64,000 nt of DNA from Strigops habroptila (taxonomy: Eukaryota; Chordata; Aves; Psittaciformes; Psittacidae), in assembly GCF_004027225.2 (NCBI RefSeq), contig NC_046358.1:6142211-6206210 (forward strand). The letters are read 5' to 3'. The notes beneath the pieces are model-generated. The model was not told where the DNA came from. It ran no database searches and saw only the letters and a program-made list of their open reading frames with translations. The position numbers and the translations under genes are program-made. Position 1 is the stretch's first letter; every line of letters begins with the position of its first letter. Shown one piece after another: positions 46,801-55,947 of the stretch.

Positions 46801-49800
46801 ACAACATTGAGGCAGAGCTCTAGAGGTGAGATACAGGAGGGTGGCATAATTAGCCAGGGAGTGTAACTGGCCCAAGGTATAAAATAAAAGACTAAAGTAG
46901 TGTGGGGACTCTATGGAAAGGCTTCCTGTTCCTCTGCAGGGGGGGACAGCCTGGCTCGCCACAGCTCCAGAGAGGTCCTGCCTGGGTGACCATCTGTGAG
47001 CTGGAGAACAATAGTGGCAGGAGATCAAGCCAGCAACTGTACCGTAGGACAGAGAGCAAGCTGTGCTGCCAGCAGCACTCATAGCCAAAGGGGAGCTGCA
47101 GCTCCCAGGCTGCAGCCTTTCTCCAGCTTTGGGGGGCTCAGCTTGGGTGCACGTGAAGCCTTGTGTAACTCTGGATGCGGAGAGGAGGCAGGGCTGTGCC
47201 AGCACTCCAGCTGATGCTAAGGCTGCTATGAAGGCATGCCCAGCTATCCTCCACACACTCACCCCAGCATAGAACATTTTATTCCGAAACCGGCTGTTGA
47301 ACTTCTCTGGGTTGGCCTCTGGGGAAAGGAGAAAGAAGTCCAGGTCATTGGCCTGCACATGGAAATGTTTCACTTGCCAGCTCTCCCCAGACACAGCTCT
47401 CCATCCAGCCTCGGCCAGGAGGCAGCCCCCAGCTCTCTTCCCATGCAGACACCTCTCATCCCCCTCTGCAGCCTCCACTTGCTTCTCAGGTTTGTTTCTC
47501 CTCCAACCCTGTCCTTGGGGCAATCCTCTGGGTCACTCTACTAAGGGATGCTTTACAGGCCCATCTCTGGGGCACACCCTTGCCACAGACCCTGCCCAAG
47601 CCCTGCCACCCCTCCGTACCTCGGGATTCATGGAACTCCAGTGTCACCCGTGCATCAAAGCCGAGGCTGAAGTAGTTATTAAAGACATCCAAGGGGAGCT
47701 GAAAGGGAAAGGAGGAATAAGGATGAGGCTGACAGTGTGTGGTCACAGCAAAGGCAAGTTCAGGATACTGCAGAGCCACGTATGGTGCTCATGAGGCTGA
47801 GCGAGCCCATTTGCCTTCCCCCTAGGAAAATACAGAGGTCACCAGCTTGAGATGATGGATTGGCCCCTGGCTCCCAGGGATAAGGGACATGGCCAAAGGG
47901 ACATACTCTGCAATCACCCATGTTTCTACTACAGAAATCATCTCAGAGGGGACTGGGCTTACACCTGATGCAAGCTTTGGTTGAAAACCTCTGGTGGACA
48001 TTTAGTGCTGATCATTATGTGCCTCACCATGAGTGCTGTGGGCCAGAGCCACGAGGAAAGGAGTGGAATTGGAACAGCGACAGGGAAACACCAACCCAAC
48101 ACTGTAGCATCTGAGGCAGTGAGAGAAAGGGGAATACAGACCCCAGCACAAGGAACAAACATGGAGAGGAGGGGCCCCACCTTGTCTGCGGCTGCCTCAT
48201 CCTTCTCCTCAGGGTTTGCATCAGGGTTCGGCTCCACATGGAGGTTCCAGCGATCGAGCTGCACAATGTTGCCATCTTCCACATGTGACAGGATCTTGGA
48301 CAAAGGCTCATCCGTGTAACCCTGGTGAAGAACAGGACCTGGCGAGTCTCCTACCTGCCTCCCGCAGAGATGTCCCCAAAGACAGTGGGCTTTGGGAAGA
48401 CATCCCACAGCAAAAGATGTGGAAAACATCGACTCTACTTGAATGCACCACAAAGTGAGACTTTAAATATAAAACAATACATCTTCCTTCTAAAAGTCTC
48501 TCAAAGTTTAAAATAACAATCGCTTTTGTTCATGTCCTAATGGATTATAATCTAATGCAGAATAATTCAAATGTCACAACAGTGACATTCAAATGGCACT
48601 TCTTTGTTGGTCTGTATTTAGGGCAAGTCAAAACACCCAGCCCATGCAAAGTCCCACCCATGTGTCTGGAACCAGAGCTGAAGCACTCAATCCCCCGCAG
48701 CAACAGCAGGCTCTTGCGCCCATCACTTACCCCACCCCAGTTCAATGTCCTGGCCAAGTCGTTCCCTGTCCCCAAAGGTAGGATGGCCACAGGAGGAGGT
48801 GGGTTGAGGCGTAACTGGTCCAGAATGGAGAGTATCCAGCCCACCTGATTGAGCAAGAGAGTGCCAAGAAACAGTTGGTTATTTCAAGGACTGGCAGGCA
48901 GGTGGAGGTGACTTGGAGCACTAGCAATGGCAGAGGAGCAGAGATGGGGTCCCTTTAGCCACCACTGAAGCTACTCAGAGTCTTTAATGCTCCGAATAGA
49001 TGCTGTGGGAGATATCAGTAACCCCAGTGAGGACAATGGCCCCCAAAATGGTGCGCAGTTCTGGTGTCTCCAACATAGTAAGGACTTGGAGCTGTTGGAG
49101 CAAGTCCAGAGGAGGCCACGAGGACAATAAGGGGGCTGGAGCACCTTCCATACAAAGACAGGCTGAAAAAGTTGGGGCTGTTCAGCCTGGAGAAGAGAAG
49201 CTGCCTGGAGACTTCAGAGCAGCCTTCCAGTATGTGAAGGGGGCTACAAGGATGCTGGAGAGGGACTCTTCATCATGGATTGTAGCAGTGGACACGGGGC
49301 AATGGGCTCAAACTTAAACAGGGAAGATTTAAGTTAGATATAAGGAAGAAGTTCTTTACTGTGAGGGTGGTGAGGCACTGGCACAGGTTGCCCTAGGAAG
49401 TTGTGAATGCTCCATCCCTGGCAGTGTCCAAGGCCAGGCTGGACAGGGCTTGGAGCAACCTGGTCTAGTGGAAGGTGTTCCTGCCCTTGGCAGGGGCTTG
49501 CAACTGGATGATCTTAAGGTCCTTTCCAACCCAACCCATTCTATGATTCTTAACAGAGCTGTAAGTCCAGACATGCCACAGACTAGCACTCCCTGAAACC
49601 GTGCATGAGGGGACCCAGAGTATCCAGTGGCACCAGCTGTACCGTGGACACTGGATTAGTGAGGAGGGCTGCTGCTGGCACTGGAAAGGCACAAAGGGGC
49701 TGTGGGACTCACCGTGCCATCTCCCCCACATGCCAGGATCCGGAGGTTGTGGACCTTGCGGTACAGCTCCAGCCTGCAGGGAACAGGGAGGGTGAGGAGG

Positions 49801-52800
49801 GGAGGGAAGAGGCATCAAAGGCGTTACACAGCAGATGATCTGTGTAACACCTCAAGGAGCCTGTCCTCAAGGGGTCCCTGTCCTCAAGGAGCCCTTGGCA
49901 TTCACAAAGCCATGTGTCTCCCTCCCCACTGCCACAGCAGTGCACAGATTAGACCAGCCCTCCCGCAGGAAACACTGGCTGACCACAAGGTATCCTAGAG
50001 AGGCCTCTCAAAACATGAAGTCTTTGGAGGTCTCTTTGCACAAGGGAGCTGTGGAGCATCAGGTCTCTACCAGCTGTGGGAAGAGCTCTGGGGAGGAATC
50101 TCTGGGGCAGGGATGGGGGAACAGAAGAGAGCTGCTCCAGTACTCACGCCTCCTTGGGTCCACCCTGGCTGAGGTCAAAAACTTGCCGTGGGTTGAGATA
50201 CCACATGAAGGATTGGATGATCTTGGCTCCCTGTGGGGAGAAGAAACACTTCAGGTAACAGGGAGCTCCCAGTGGATGGCAGAAGAAGGGGACAGGCCAA
50301 GACAGTGTCATTCTCAGGGGACTCAGGCAAAGCCTGGCCTAGGTGGGAATTGCCAGGCAGCAAACTGGCACTGTGGGGGTTGCCTTGCCTCTTCTGCAGC
50401 TGAGACATCACCAAAGGTATGATGAGACCTCAGCAACCAAATGGCAATGCCCTCACAGAGCTGCCTTCTCAGGAGATGCAGGACATGGCCATACCTGATT
50501 CCCACCGCTCTTGGGGTTCACAAACACCAGCAAGGGCTTCATGAGAGGAGCTGGCATGGGCTTGATGACAAAGGGTTTCCACCTCCCTTCCTGCAAGAGA
50601 CACTGCAGGTCCTTCAAAAACAGGGAAACACAAACTGCCACCTCCAGCTGAGCCCTAACACCACGCACATCAGGACTGAGAGGAAGACAATGTCCCAGCC
50701 ACCCCATAAGCCTATAGCTGGGATCTGCCCTGCCAGATCTGCCCTGCCCTGCCCTGCCCTCCCTCCACCTCAACCTCCTTAACCTCAGTGCAGACCCAGC
50801 ACTGCTCCTCACTGCCCACTCCCTCCATGCTTCCAAGATAAGGTCATTCCCTGTCCCCCCATCTCTTACCTCAGCCCCCTTTTTGCTGGATTTCCGCTTG
50901 AACGATGTCCTCTTCTTCTTCTTACTTGACTTCAGTGGATTCTAGAGAGAAAAGAAACAAACCCAAAAGTCCTGTGAGGAGCTGGTGGGCAAGCAGGAGC
51001 TGTGAAAGGGCCACAAGAGCTGAGGTGCCTTACCTGGGGCCGCCGGACTCGCAGGATCCACGTGGGAGGAACAACAACAGCAGCGTGAGCTCCCAGTGAG
51101 CAGGGCTCTTCGATGTGTTGCAGCATGAAGCAGGAGACTTTGCTGTGATACTGGGGAAGAAGACAGACAGAAAACTCAGCTGCTCAGTTTGATGGGGACA
51201 GCCACCTTCTCCTCCTCCCAGCTTCCCCATGCCAGTGCAGGGAGTGCTGGAGGAAACCATGCAGGAATTATGAAATGGAAAAGCAATGAAGGGAAAGTTT
51301 CTCATAGAAGCTCACAGGTACCACAGTACAGCCTCTCTCATTAAGAAGAGCTGTTAAGGGCAGGTTGCAGAGAGGCAGCCTGGGGAGTCCCAGCAGAAAG
51401 CAGACATTAGTAGGTGCAGAACAGGCTGGTTAAGACATTCAATGGGGGCTTTGCTCACCGCTTGCTTGCACCAGGAACAGCTGATGGCTACAATCTCTTT
51501 ACTGTGGAAGGCAAACTTCTGCTGGAAACCCTGTGGAGGGAAGGGTTAAGAGGCTTAGAAAATTCCCTCCCAGCTTTCTACCACCCAGCAGGACTTCCCC
51601 ACCACCAAGAGAGATGTTAACAAAGACAGCATGCCTGCAGCTGGAGCCCTCTGTGTCCCTGTCCAATGGCCCCAACCACCACTATGGCACCAGGGAGGCC
51701 AGTGAGCTCTGCAAGGGTGTCCCTATTGCTCAAGGAAAGCATGTAAGGAAGACAGTCCTCTCCAGGACTGATGCGGCCCAGGGGAAGAACTCTATGTGGG
51801 AAGCACTTATGTAGTGCTTCAGCGTGGAAAACAGGACACACGGTGTTGGTTTTGTTGTAGGCTACTGCTGCCAAACAGGAATGGTGGGATGTCCCTGGTC
51901 CCCAGTCCTGTTCTTGTCCCTTATTTGACCTTAACTTTTCCCCAGGCTGACTAAAAAAACCCAAACCAACAAGAAGATACCCTCTCACCTTGCCACACTG
52001 CCGGCATTTCCCTTCCTGCCGCCTCCGGTGTACCCAATGATGCCGGACAACAATGGGCTAAAGGGGAAAGAAAAAGAGAAAAAAGAGAAAAAATAAAGGA
52101 ATGAAAGGCCCAATGTGTGAGGGAATGTAGGAACAGGCAGGAGGAACAGACACAGGCCAACCAGGACTTCTGCTCTTGCAGCAAGCCCACTGCTCACAGG
52201 CACAGCCCTCTGGGAGAAGAACCAGGGAGCAAGAGGCCAAATTAAGGTGCTCAAAGAAGGAATTAAAGCCAGAAAAAACAGGGAGGGAAAATAAACTGAA
52301 GACTGAGAATCACAGAAAACAAACCCAATGGAGAGCGGGCACAGTGGAAAGGGGGGGCAGATGTAGGCAGCATCCAAGGCATATCTCTCACCTCCCGTAC
52401 ATTCCGGGATCCTGACTCCCTGAAGGAAGGTTTGCAGCGGAAATTTATCTGTAGATTCAACACACGAGAGGAATCAGTAAAACCATCATACCCAAAGGAA
52501 ACCTACTGGAGTTTACTACAGCAGGCCCAGAGCCTCGGTAGATGTTTGGTGCTTGCTGTGAAACCCCTCACGTCTCTCTGTTACTGAGCAAAACAGGGCC
52601 TGAGGTCCAAAATCATGTCACTAGATGTTCCTTTTAGTACTGTCTTTCACTACTCAAGAGGAAGGGCTGCCCAAGAAAAGGCTGTTACAGCTCTGCAAGC
52701 CAGAGAGGGCTTAACAGGCTCTACTCACTTTCTCCAGCTGTTCGATGCAGGGTGTATGCACTACAATCTTGCAGGCTGCACACTTACGCCTGGAGAGAGG

Positions 52801-55800
52801 TTTTTGCTGGAGGAGGAGAAAAGAGAAGGAAAAACATGCATGTCAATAGCAGTGTTCAGAGGCCAGCAAGCTCAGCCTTCCCATCACACCTCCTTCATAT
52901 ATCTCAGGATGCAGAAGAAGTCCTATAGCAGACATAACCTAGACTCCTTGCAAATGAAGGGATCTAAGCATATGCCTAGAGCAGATGCGCTCAACTCTGG
53001 GGCAGAGCAGGGAGATGGTCTCCTGCTGTCCTGTCCTGCAGTCCTTGGCCTCTTCTGACACTGCCTGAGAGCACCATGGAAGCTGGTCTGGGAGGCACCT
53101 GCAGGGCTCCCATGGTAAGGCACAGGCTGGCATCAGTGCTCCGTGTCCTGTACCACAAGCAGGACTGAGCCCGCAAGCTGGGAGGGAGGACTGCAGCAAC
53201 CCTGTAAGATCAGTGCTGCCTGCAGGGTCAGGAGGGAGCAGGCCTGGGGCTCCAGTGCTCAGTTTTCTCCTCTATTGAAAAGTCTTGGATTCAGATTGTC
53301 GCTTTACGGGTGTAGGATCCCAGCAGCCTCTCCCTGGAATATCACCAAACCACCTCTGGGTGAGTGGCAGTTCACATGTGTTGGGTTCCCATCGCAAAGT
53401 GAGCATCAGCACTGGCAGAAACTGGGGACAAAGCCCTCCAGCACGCCAGGGTAGGAGGGACACACTCCCCACCTTGGAGCCCCCCACAAGTGCTCCAGCA
53501 GAGGCCTCCCTGCCAGGCAGCAGCACAACCCACATCTGCAGTCCTTGCCCGGGAGGTGTGTGACCACTCACCAGCAGCTTTGCCATACAGTTCTGCTCCC
53601 CAACATAGCAGAAGTCCCCAGAGACATTGGTCTCAAACCAGATGTGCTCCCCATAGACCGCAGTCTCCTGAAAGGTATAAGACAACATGTTTGAGAGTAC
53701 CCCCAGACACGCACCCAAGCCCCTAAAATGCTTTGTGTGAGGGACAAGATACTGGACAATGCTGATGGGTGGGAGGTTGGAGCTAGGTGTAGACCAGGAG
53801 ACATGATGCAAAGAACAACCAGGGCCAACACCCTGACAGAGGAAACCCCACAAAGCTGCTGCCATAGCACTTGTTGAAAACGAGAGGGCCCAAGAAAACC
53901 AGCTCCAAGACCTACAGCCCAGCTGCAGTGTCCTGCTGCTTCCATCACCCCCTGAGAGGAAGCACTGGAGCAAATTCAATGCAGGGGACTCTCCTGAAAC
54001 AGCTTTTGTTCTATGACCTGAGACTGTAGCTTAAAGTCTGCTAGGCTTTGCCAAAAAAGGAGCAGGGCCTTGCTCCTGTTGCTTGGTCCTATCCACTAGA
54101 AGACCTCAGCTGCCAGGAGCAGAAGAGCTGTCAGTGGAGTAGCTTTGCCATCCTCCCAGGAACCACGTGTGCCCGCACGGCCTCTCCCTGCAGCATTGCA
54201 GGATGCTGCCAGCAGCACAGATGCTGGCACAAGCTGGTGGCAATGGCAGAGGCCATAAATGTGTCCAAGCCAAAGTCACCTGGGAACCCTCAACTTGGGA
54301 AGAGCCTGCTGCTTCTTGGCTGGGAGCCTATTCCTTGCAATGCCCAGCAAAACGCACTATAACTTACGCTCCAGTCCACAGTGCTGCGTATCTGCCTCTC
54401 CGAGTCGCTCCTCAGGGTTAGTGCAGGGTTGGGCTGAGCTACCATGTGCTGGAGGCTGGACTTGGCAATGGCTTTCCTGGAAGACACAGGAGGGCTGGCT
54501 ATTAGATCGGGGAGGAGGGACATGTGCAAAGCACAACCCGCTTCTAGAGCAGAAAAGCATCCTCAGGACCTAGTGGCTAGAAATAAGGCAAACCTCCAGC
54601 ACTGCTGGCTGAGAAGTACCCACTCCTGTGGGATGAAGAGGTGCTGGCCATATTGTGGATGGCTCAGCTAAAGACACCCTGCACCCACCAAGAGGCACAG
54701 CCTGGGCCTGCTCAGTCAAAGCCCTCAGGGATGACAGGTCCACTGCAAAACAGCCTGGGATGCTCCACCAAGCTGTGGTGCTGGGGACAACCCACAGCCC
54801 TTGCTCTGCAGAGGCTCCCTGCAGCTCTCCCATTCCAAGGCACCTCAGAGCCTGGGTCATTTTTGGGGACAAGCACAACCAGATGGATAAAAAGCAGTGG
54901 TTTGTTTGGGGCTAGCGAGCTTCTCTCATGTGTGCAGGTATGCATCTGCAGCCCACAGCCAGGCCTGCCACCTCCCTCTGTCCCCAGGCTGGCAGGAGGG
55001 GACACCCACCAGCCCTGGGGCTGCACTGAGAGCATCAGGGGCAACACTGGCCCAAGTGGGAGACGCTCAAGGGATGCGAGCAGCACTCAAAGACACCAAC
55101 AGCAGTCAGGGGCAATAGCACTGAGCCCCTTCCCTCCTTCCCCACCAAGCCTGGGTGCACCGAGCTGCCCCTTCCCTCGGCATCGCCATACATACAGCAG
55201 CCGAGGGCTCCAGCTATCCGAGGCAGCATGGCATGGAGGCTCCGGTCCCAGGCACTCAGAGGAGCACCCAGCTCCATCTGCCCCCACGCAGCGCTGGGCC
55301 AGCAGCCGCGGGTGTCCGGAGGGCAGCAGCCCGGGCCGGGCGGCATCGCTGGAGCGGCGGCGCTGGCTGAGGCGGCGGTAGCGGCCCGGCAAGCCGTGAG
55401 CAGCGCGGCCATAGATGAACTCGGTGGGCAGGCGGTGCGAGGAGGCACGCCGCAGGCAGCGGGGGCCCCGCGACAGCAGCCCAGCCTGCAGCGGCCGCAG
55501 CCGGGGCAGCATGGCCAGCCACCTCTCCTCAGCACACCGCTCCTGCTGGCCCCGCTCGGCTCCGACGCCATCATCTTCCAGAGACTCGGATCTGTCGGTG
55601 CAGGGCACCCCCTCCTCTCCAGTGGGGATGAGGCTGGCCAGCAGGATGGAGGGACCCATCAGATGGGCATCGATGGCTCGCGCGCAGCCGCCGTGCTTGG
55701 CCTGCACGGCGAAGCGCGGGCTGAGGCAGGGCGGCGTGGTGCTGGAGCGGCGGCGGCGGCGGCTGCGGGGCTGGCTCAGGCAGGACAGGGCTGGCAGTGG

Positions 55801-55947
55801 GGCTCCGGAGCTGCGGCGGTGCTGGGCCAGCGAGGATGAGGGCAGCCCGGCCTGGGAACGCCGCCGAGCCTTGCCCGTGGGCACGGCCACCGCGCTGGCA
55901 CGGCGCGGCCCCTTCCCACCAAAGTGCCGCCTGAAAAAGGTCTCCAT
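34706..55947 (-). CDS. DGKZ: Diacylglycerol kinase zeta, long isoform (31 coding exons, 1143 aa)
   Basis: The kinase phosphorylates diacylglycerol to phosphatidic acid, acting at membranes and in the nucleus. All 31 exons were placed by homology and splice sites. The phases agree throughout and total 3432 nt, or 1143 residues (the human long form is about 1117). Order: Arg/Ser-rich N-terminus (1-250); two cysteine-rich C1 domains (about 295-341 and 370-428); the MARCKS-like basic nuclear-localisation segment [11 protein letters not shown] (about 457-467); the DAG-kinase catalytic domain with [10 protein letters not shown] (about 497-506) and GGDGT (550-554); the accessory domain (about 640-790); a Ser/Pro linker (about 980-995); ankyrin repeats (about 1007-1105); and the C-terminal PDZ ligand ETAV. 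This architecture is unique to type IV DGKs, and the ETAV tail distinguishes zeta. The start METFFRRHF matches the human long isoform; the frame stays open upstream. Confidence 0.97.
35037..35136 (+). repeat. Perfect 50-bp tandem duplication
   Basis: The unit beginning CCATCAGCACCCGGAGAGC occurs twice head to tail at 35037-35086 and 35087-35136 without mismatch. It lies within DGKZ intron 30. The identity implies a recent duplication or an assembly artefact. Confidence 0.95.
36843..37274 (+). repeat. CR1 LINE 3' fragment, about 430 bp
   Basis: A well-preserved CR1 from 'ggggctggagcacctcccgt' through 'tcaggttaggtataaggaag' to 'cccctctatgattctat'. It is inserted in DGKZ intron 30, antisense to the gene. 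Confidence 0.96.
37372..37471 (-). CDS. DGKZ: DGKZ exon 30 (ankyrin repeats)
   Basis: Encodes [20 protein letters not shown] through [10 protein letters not shown], a complete ankyrin unit. The acceptor ctccccag is at 37472 and the donor GTGATG, weaker than the others, at 37371. Confidence 0.96.
37744..37780 (-). CDS. DGKZ: DGKZ exon 29
   Basis: A 37-nt exon encoding [11 protein letters not shown] between two split codons. Acceptor ttctccacag, donor GTAAGT. Confidence 0.92.
38285..38405 (-). CDS. DGKZ: DGKZ exon 28 (ankyrin repeats)
   Basis: Encodes [15 protein letters not shown] and [20 protein letters not shown], the central ankyrin units. Donor GTGAGC at 38284. Confidence 0.97.
38769..38809 (-). 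CDS. DGKZ: DGKZ exon 27
   Basis: A 41-nt exon encoding [13 protein letters not shown], the start of the ankyrin region. Acceptor ttctttgcag, donor GTAGGC. Confidence 0.95.
39584..39615 (-). CDS. DGKZ: DGKZ exon 26
   Basis: A 32-nt micro-exon encoding [10 protein letters not shown] with split codons on both sides. Acceptor cccttccag, donor GTGAGT. It is placed by phase and splice strength, since the sequence itself is poorly conserved with the human linker. Confidence 0.85.
40114..40304 (-). CDS. DGKZ: DGKZ exon 25 (linker)
   Basis: Encodes [20 protein letters not shown], then a Ser/Pro-rich stretch including [13 protein letters not shown] that joins the catalytic half to the ankyrin repeats. 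Donor GTAAGT at 40113. Confidence 0.97.
40842..40882 (-). CDS. DGKZ: DGKZ exon 24
   Basis: A 41-nt exon encoding [13 protein letters not shown], nearly identical to human zeta. Acceptor tgttttacag, donor GTAAGT. Confidence 0.96.
41980..42138 (-). repeat. CR1 LINE 3' end, joined to an endonuclease piece
   Basis: Reverse CR1 3' end: 'tcacagaatcacagaattgt', 'ttggaaaagatcttcaagat', 'ccatcactaaaccatgtccc'. It breaks off at about 42138, immediately followed by sequence from the CR1 ORF2 endonuclease in the same orientation. Confidence 0.88.
42139..42666 (-). repeat. CR1 ORF2 endonuclease relic
   Basis: On the minus strand one segment (about 42180-42235) translates as [20 protein letters not shown], the LINE endonuclease YRPP motif region. 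Another (about 42410-42540) gives [20 protein letters not shown] and VQQENYD, the N-terminal endonuclease block. Frames are shifted between the pieces and there is no intact domain, so it is a decayed pseudocopy in DGKZ intron 23. Confidence 0.75.
42733..42802 (-). CDS. DGKZ: DGKZ exon 23
   Basis: Encodes [20 protein letters not shown] and FLD before a split codon. The QKLSxKWCFLD block matches human zeta and iota. Acceptor tgttatgcag, donor GTGAGT. Confidence 0.95.
43093..43137 (-). CDS. DGKZ: Candidate 45-nt cassette exon of DGKZ
   Basis: Bounded by acceptor gcctttctgcag and donor GTGTGT in intron 22, this segment is 45 nt, phase 0 on both sides and stop-free, encoding [15 protein letters not shown]. 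Including it keeps the DGKZ frame. Human zeta as I recall it has no such residues here, though the iota paralogue has a longer insert at this point. It is not counted in the 1143-residue protein. Confidence 0.3.
44247..44326 (-). CDS. DGKZ: DGKZ exon 22
   Basis: Encodes [20 protein letters not shown] and IERLQE. Acceptor gttgtgcag, donor GTGAGC. Confidence 0.97.
44463..44563 (-). CDS. DGKZ: DGKZ exon 21
   Basis: Encodes [20 protein letters not shown] and [13 protein letters not shown]. Acceptor tgcacacag, donor GTGAGT. Confidence 0.97.
44715..45028 (-). repeat. CR1 LINE 3' fragment
   Basis: Reverse CR1 from 'gaatcatagaatggtttggg' to 'cctctccagcatccctgtag', inside DGKZ intron 20 and in the same orientation as the gene. 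Similarity may continue to about 45115 but I cannot confirm it. Confidence 0.93.
45182..45381 (-). CDS. DGKZ: DGKZ exon 20 (accessory domain)
   Basis: A 200-nt exon encoding [37 protein letters not shown] and [17 protein letters not shown]. Acceptor ctttcacag, donor GTAAGT. Confidence 0.98.
45691..45802 (-). CDS. DGKZ: DGKZ exon 19 (accessory domain)
   Basis: Encodes [20 protein letters not shown] and [17 protein letters not shown], highly conserved in the kinase accessory region. Acceptor ccttcacag, donor GTGAGT. Confidence 0.98.
45914..45987 (-). CDS. DGKZ: DGKZ exon 18
   Basis: Encodes [20 protein letters not shown] and LNIP plus a split Arg. Acceptor ttgtctccag, donor GTGAGC. Confidence 0.97.
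46199..46261 (-). CDS. DGKZ: DGKZ exon 17
   Basis: Encodes [20 protein letters not shown] and V. Acceptor gccttggcag, donor GTAAGT. Confidence 0.97.
47263..47318 (-). CDS. DGKZ: DGKZ exon 16
   Basis: Encodes [18 protein letters not shown] after a split Glu codon; the FRNKMFYAG block is a DGK-family hallmark. Acceptor ctttccccag, donor GTGAGT. Confidence 0.98.
47620..47698 (-). CDS. DGKZ: DGKZ exon 15
   Basis: Encodes [20 protein letters not shown] and EFHESR, the start of the accessory domain ([10 protein letters not shown]). Acceptor ccctttcag, donor GTACGG. Confidence 0.98.
48181..48321 (-). CDS. DGKZ: DGKZ exon 14
   Basis: Encodes [40 protein letters not shown] and DEAAADK. Acceptor ttcaccag; the donor GTGGGG (48180) is the weakest in the gene. 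Confidence 0.96.
48731..48844 (-). CDS. DGKZ: DGKZ exon 13 (catalytic)
   Basis: Encodes [13 protein letters not shown], then [20 protein letters not shown] and NWGG. The [10 protein letters not shown] motif is part of the DAG-kinase nucleotide-binding fold. Acceptor caatcag, donor GTAAGT. Confidence 0.98.
49047..49549 (+). repeat. CR1 LINE 3' fragment, about 500 bp
   Basis: The longest simple CR1 copy here, starting at 'gttctggtgtctccaacata' and ending 'cccattctatgattct'. It lies in DGKZ intron 12, antisense to the gene. Confidence 0.95.
49713..49773 (-). CDS. DGKZ: DGKZ exon 12 (catalytic GGDGT)
   Basis: Encodes [20 protein letters not shown]. The GGDGT glycine-rich loop binds ATP and its Asp is essential in all DGKs. 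Acceptor ttccctgcag, donor GTGAGT. Confidence 0.98.
50148..50230 (-). CDS. DGKZ: DGKZ exon 11 (catalytic)
   Basis: Encodes [20 protein letters not shown] and SQGGPKE plus a split Ala. Acceptor tccccacag, donor GTGAGT. Confidence 0.98.
50495..50590 (-). CDS. DGKZ: DGKZ exon 10 (catalytic start)
   Basis: Encodes [20 protein letters not shown] and [12 protein letters not shown], the start of the DAG-kinase catalytic domain. Acceptor ctcttgcag, donor GTATGG. Confidence 0.98.
50737..50763 (+). repeat. (CCTGC)n short tandem repeat
   Basis: Several CTGCC/CCTGC units ('tgccctgccctgccctgccct') within DGKZ intron 9. Confidence 0.8.
50870..50941 (-). CDS. DGKZ: DGKZ exon 9 (MARCKS-like/NLS)
   Basis: Encodes [20 protein letters not shown] and KGAE. 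This basic segment is the MARCKS phosphorylation-site homology region, a nuclear localisation signal whose serines are protein kinase C targets in zeta. Acceptor ctctctag, donor GTAAGA. Confidence 0.98.
51034..51150 (-). CDS. DGKZ: DGKZ exon 8 (end of C1 domain 2)
   Basis: Encodes [39 protein letters not shown]. It completes the second, extended cysteine-rich domain typical of type IV kinases. Acceptor ttccccag, donor GTAAGG. Confidence 0.98.
51459..51530 (-). CDS. DGKZ: DGKZ exon 7 (C1 domain 2)
   Basis: Encodes [20 protein letters not shown] and CKQA. Acceptor ccctccacag, donor GTGAGC. Confidence 0.98.
51989..52057 (-). CDS. DGKZ: DGKZ exon 6 (C1 domain 2 start)
   Basis: Encodes [20 protein letters not shown] and CGK, with the first His and Cys pair of the second C1 domain. 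Acceptor ccccttttag-type 'tttcccctttag', donor GTGAGA. Confidence 0.97.
52392..52448 (-). CDS. DGKZ: DGKZ exon 5
   Basis: Encodes [19 protein letters not shown], identical in style to human zeta. Acceptor gaatctacag, donor GTGAGA. Confidence 0.97.
52729..52806 (-). CDS. DGKZ: DGKZ exon 4 (C1 domain 1)
   Basis: Encodes [20 protein letters not shown] and IEQLEK, the second half of the first C1 domain. Acceptor ctcctccag, donor GTGAGT. Confidence 0.97.
53572..53667 (-). CDS. DGKZ: DGKZ exon 3 (C1 domain 1 start)
   Basis: Encodes [20 protein letters not shown] and [12 protein letters not shown]. Acceptor tacctttcag, donor GTGAGT. Confidence 0.98.
54368..54476 (-). CDS. DGKZ: DGKZ exon 2
   Basis: The first exon common to known zeta isoforms: [20 protein letters not shown] and [14 protein letters not shown]. 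Acceptor gtcttccag, donor GTAAGT. Confidence 0.97.
55196..55947 (-). CDS. DGKZ: DGKZ exon 1 (long-isoform N-terminus)
   Basis: Encodes 250 residues from [14 protein letters not shown] onward, rich in Arg/Ser ([30 protein letters not shown]-like blocks) that resemble basophilic-kinase sites. It is GC-rich. The donor GTATGT at 55195, in phase 2, gives ...SPRLL|KAIAK, aligning with human ALLAKAITK. The same reading frame is open further upstream. The start is chosen because human long zeta begins [10 protein letters not shown] pyrimidine-led 'gtgtcaacag' 20 bases before the ATG could be an acceptor for a 5'UTR exon. Confidence 0.93.
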
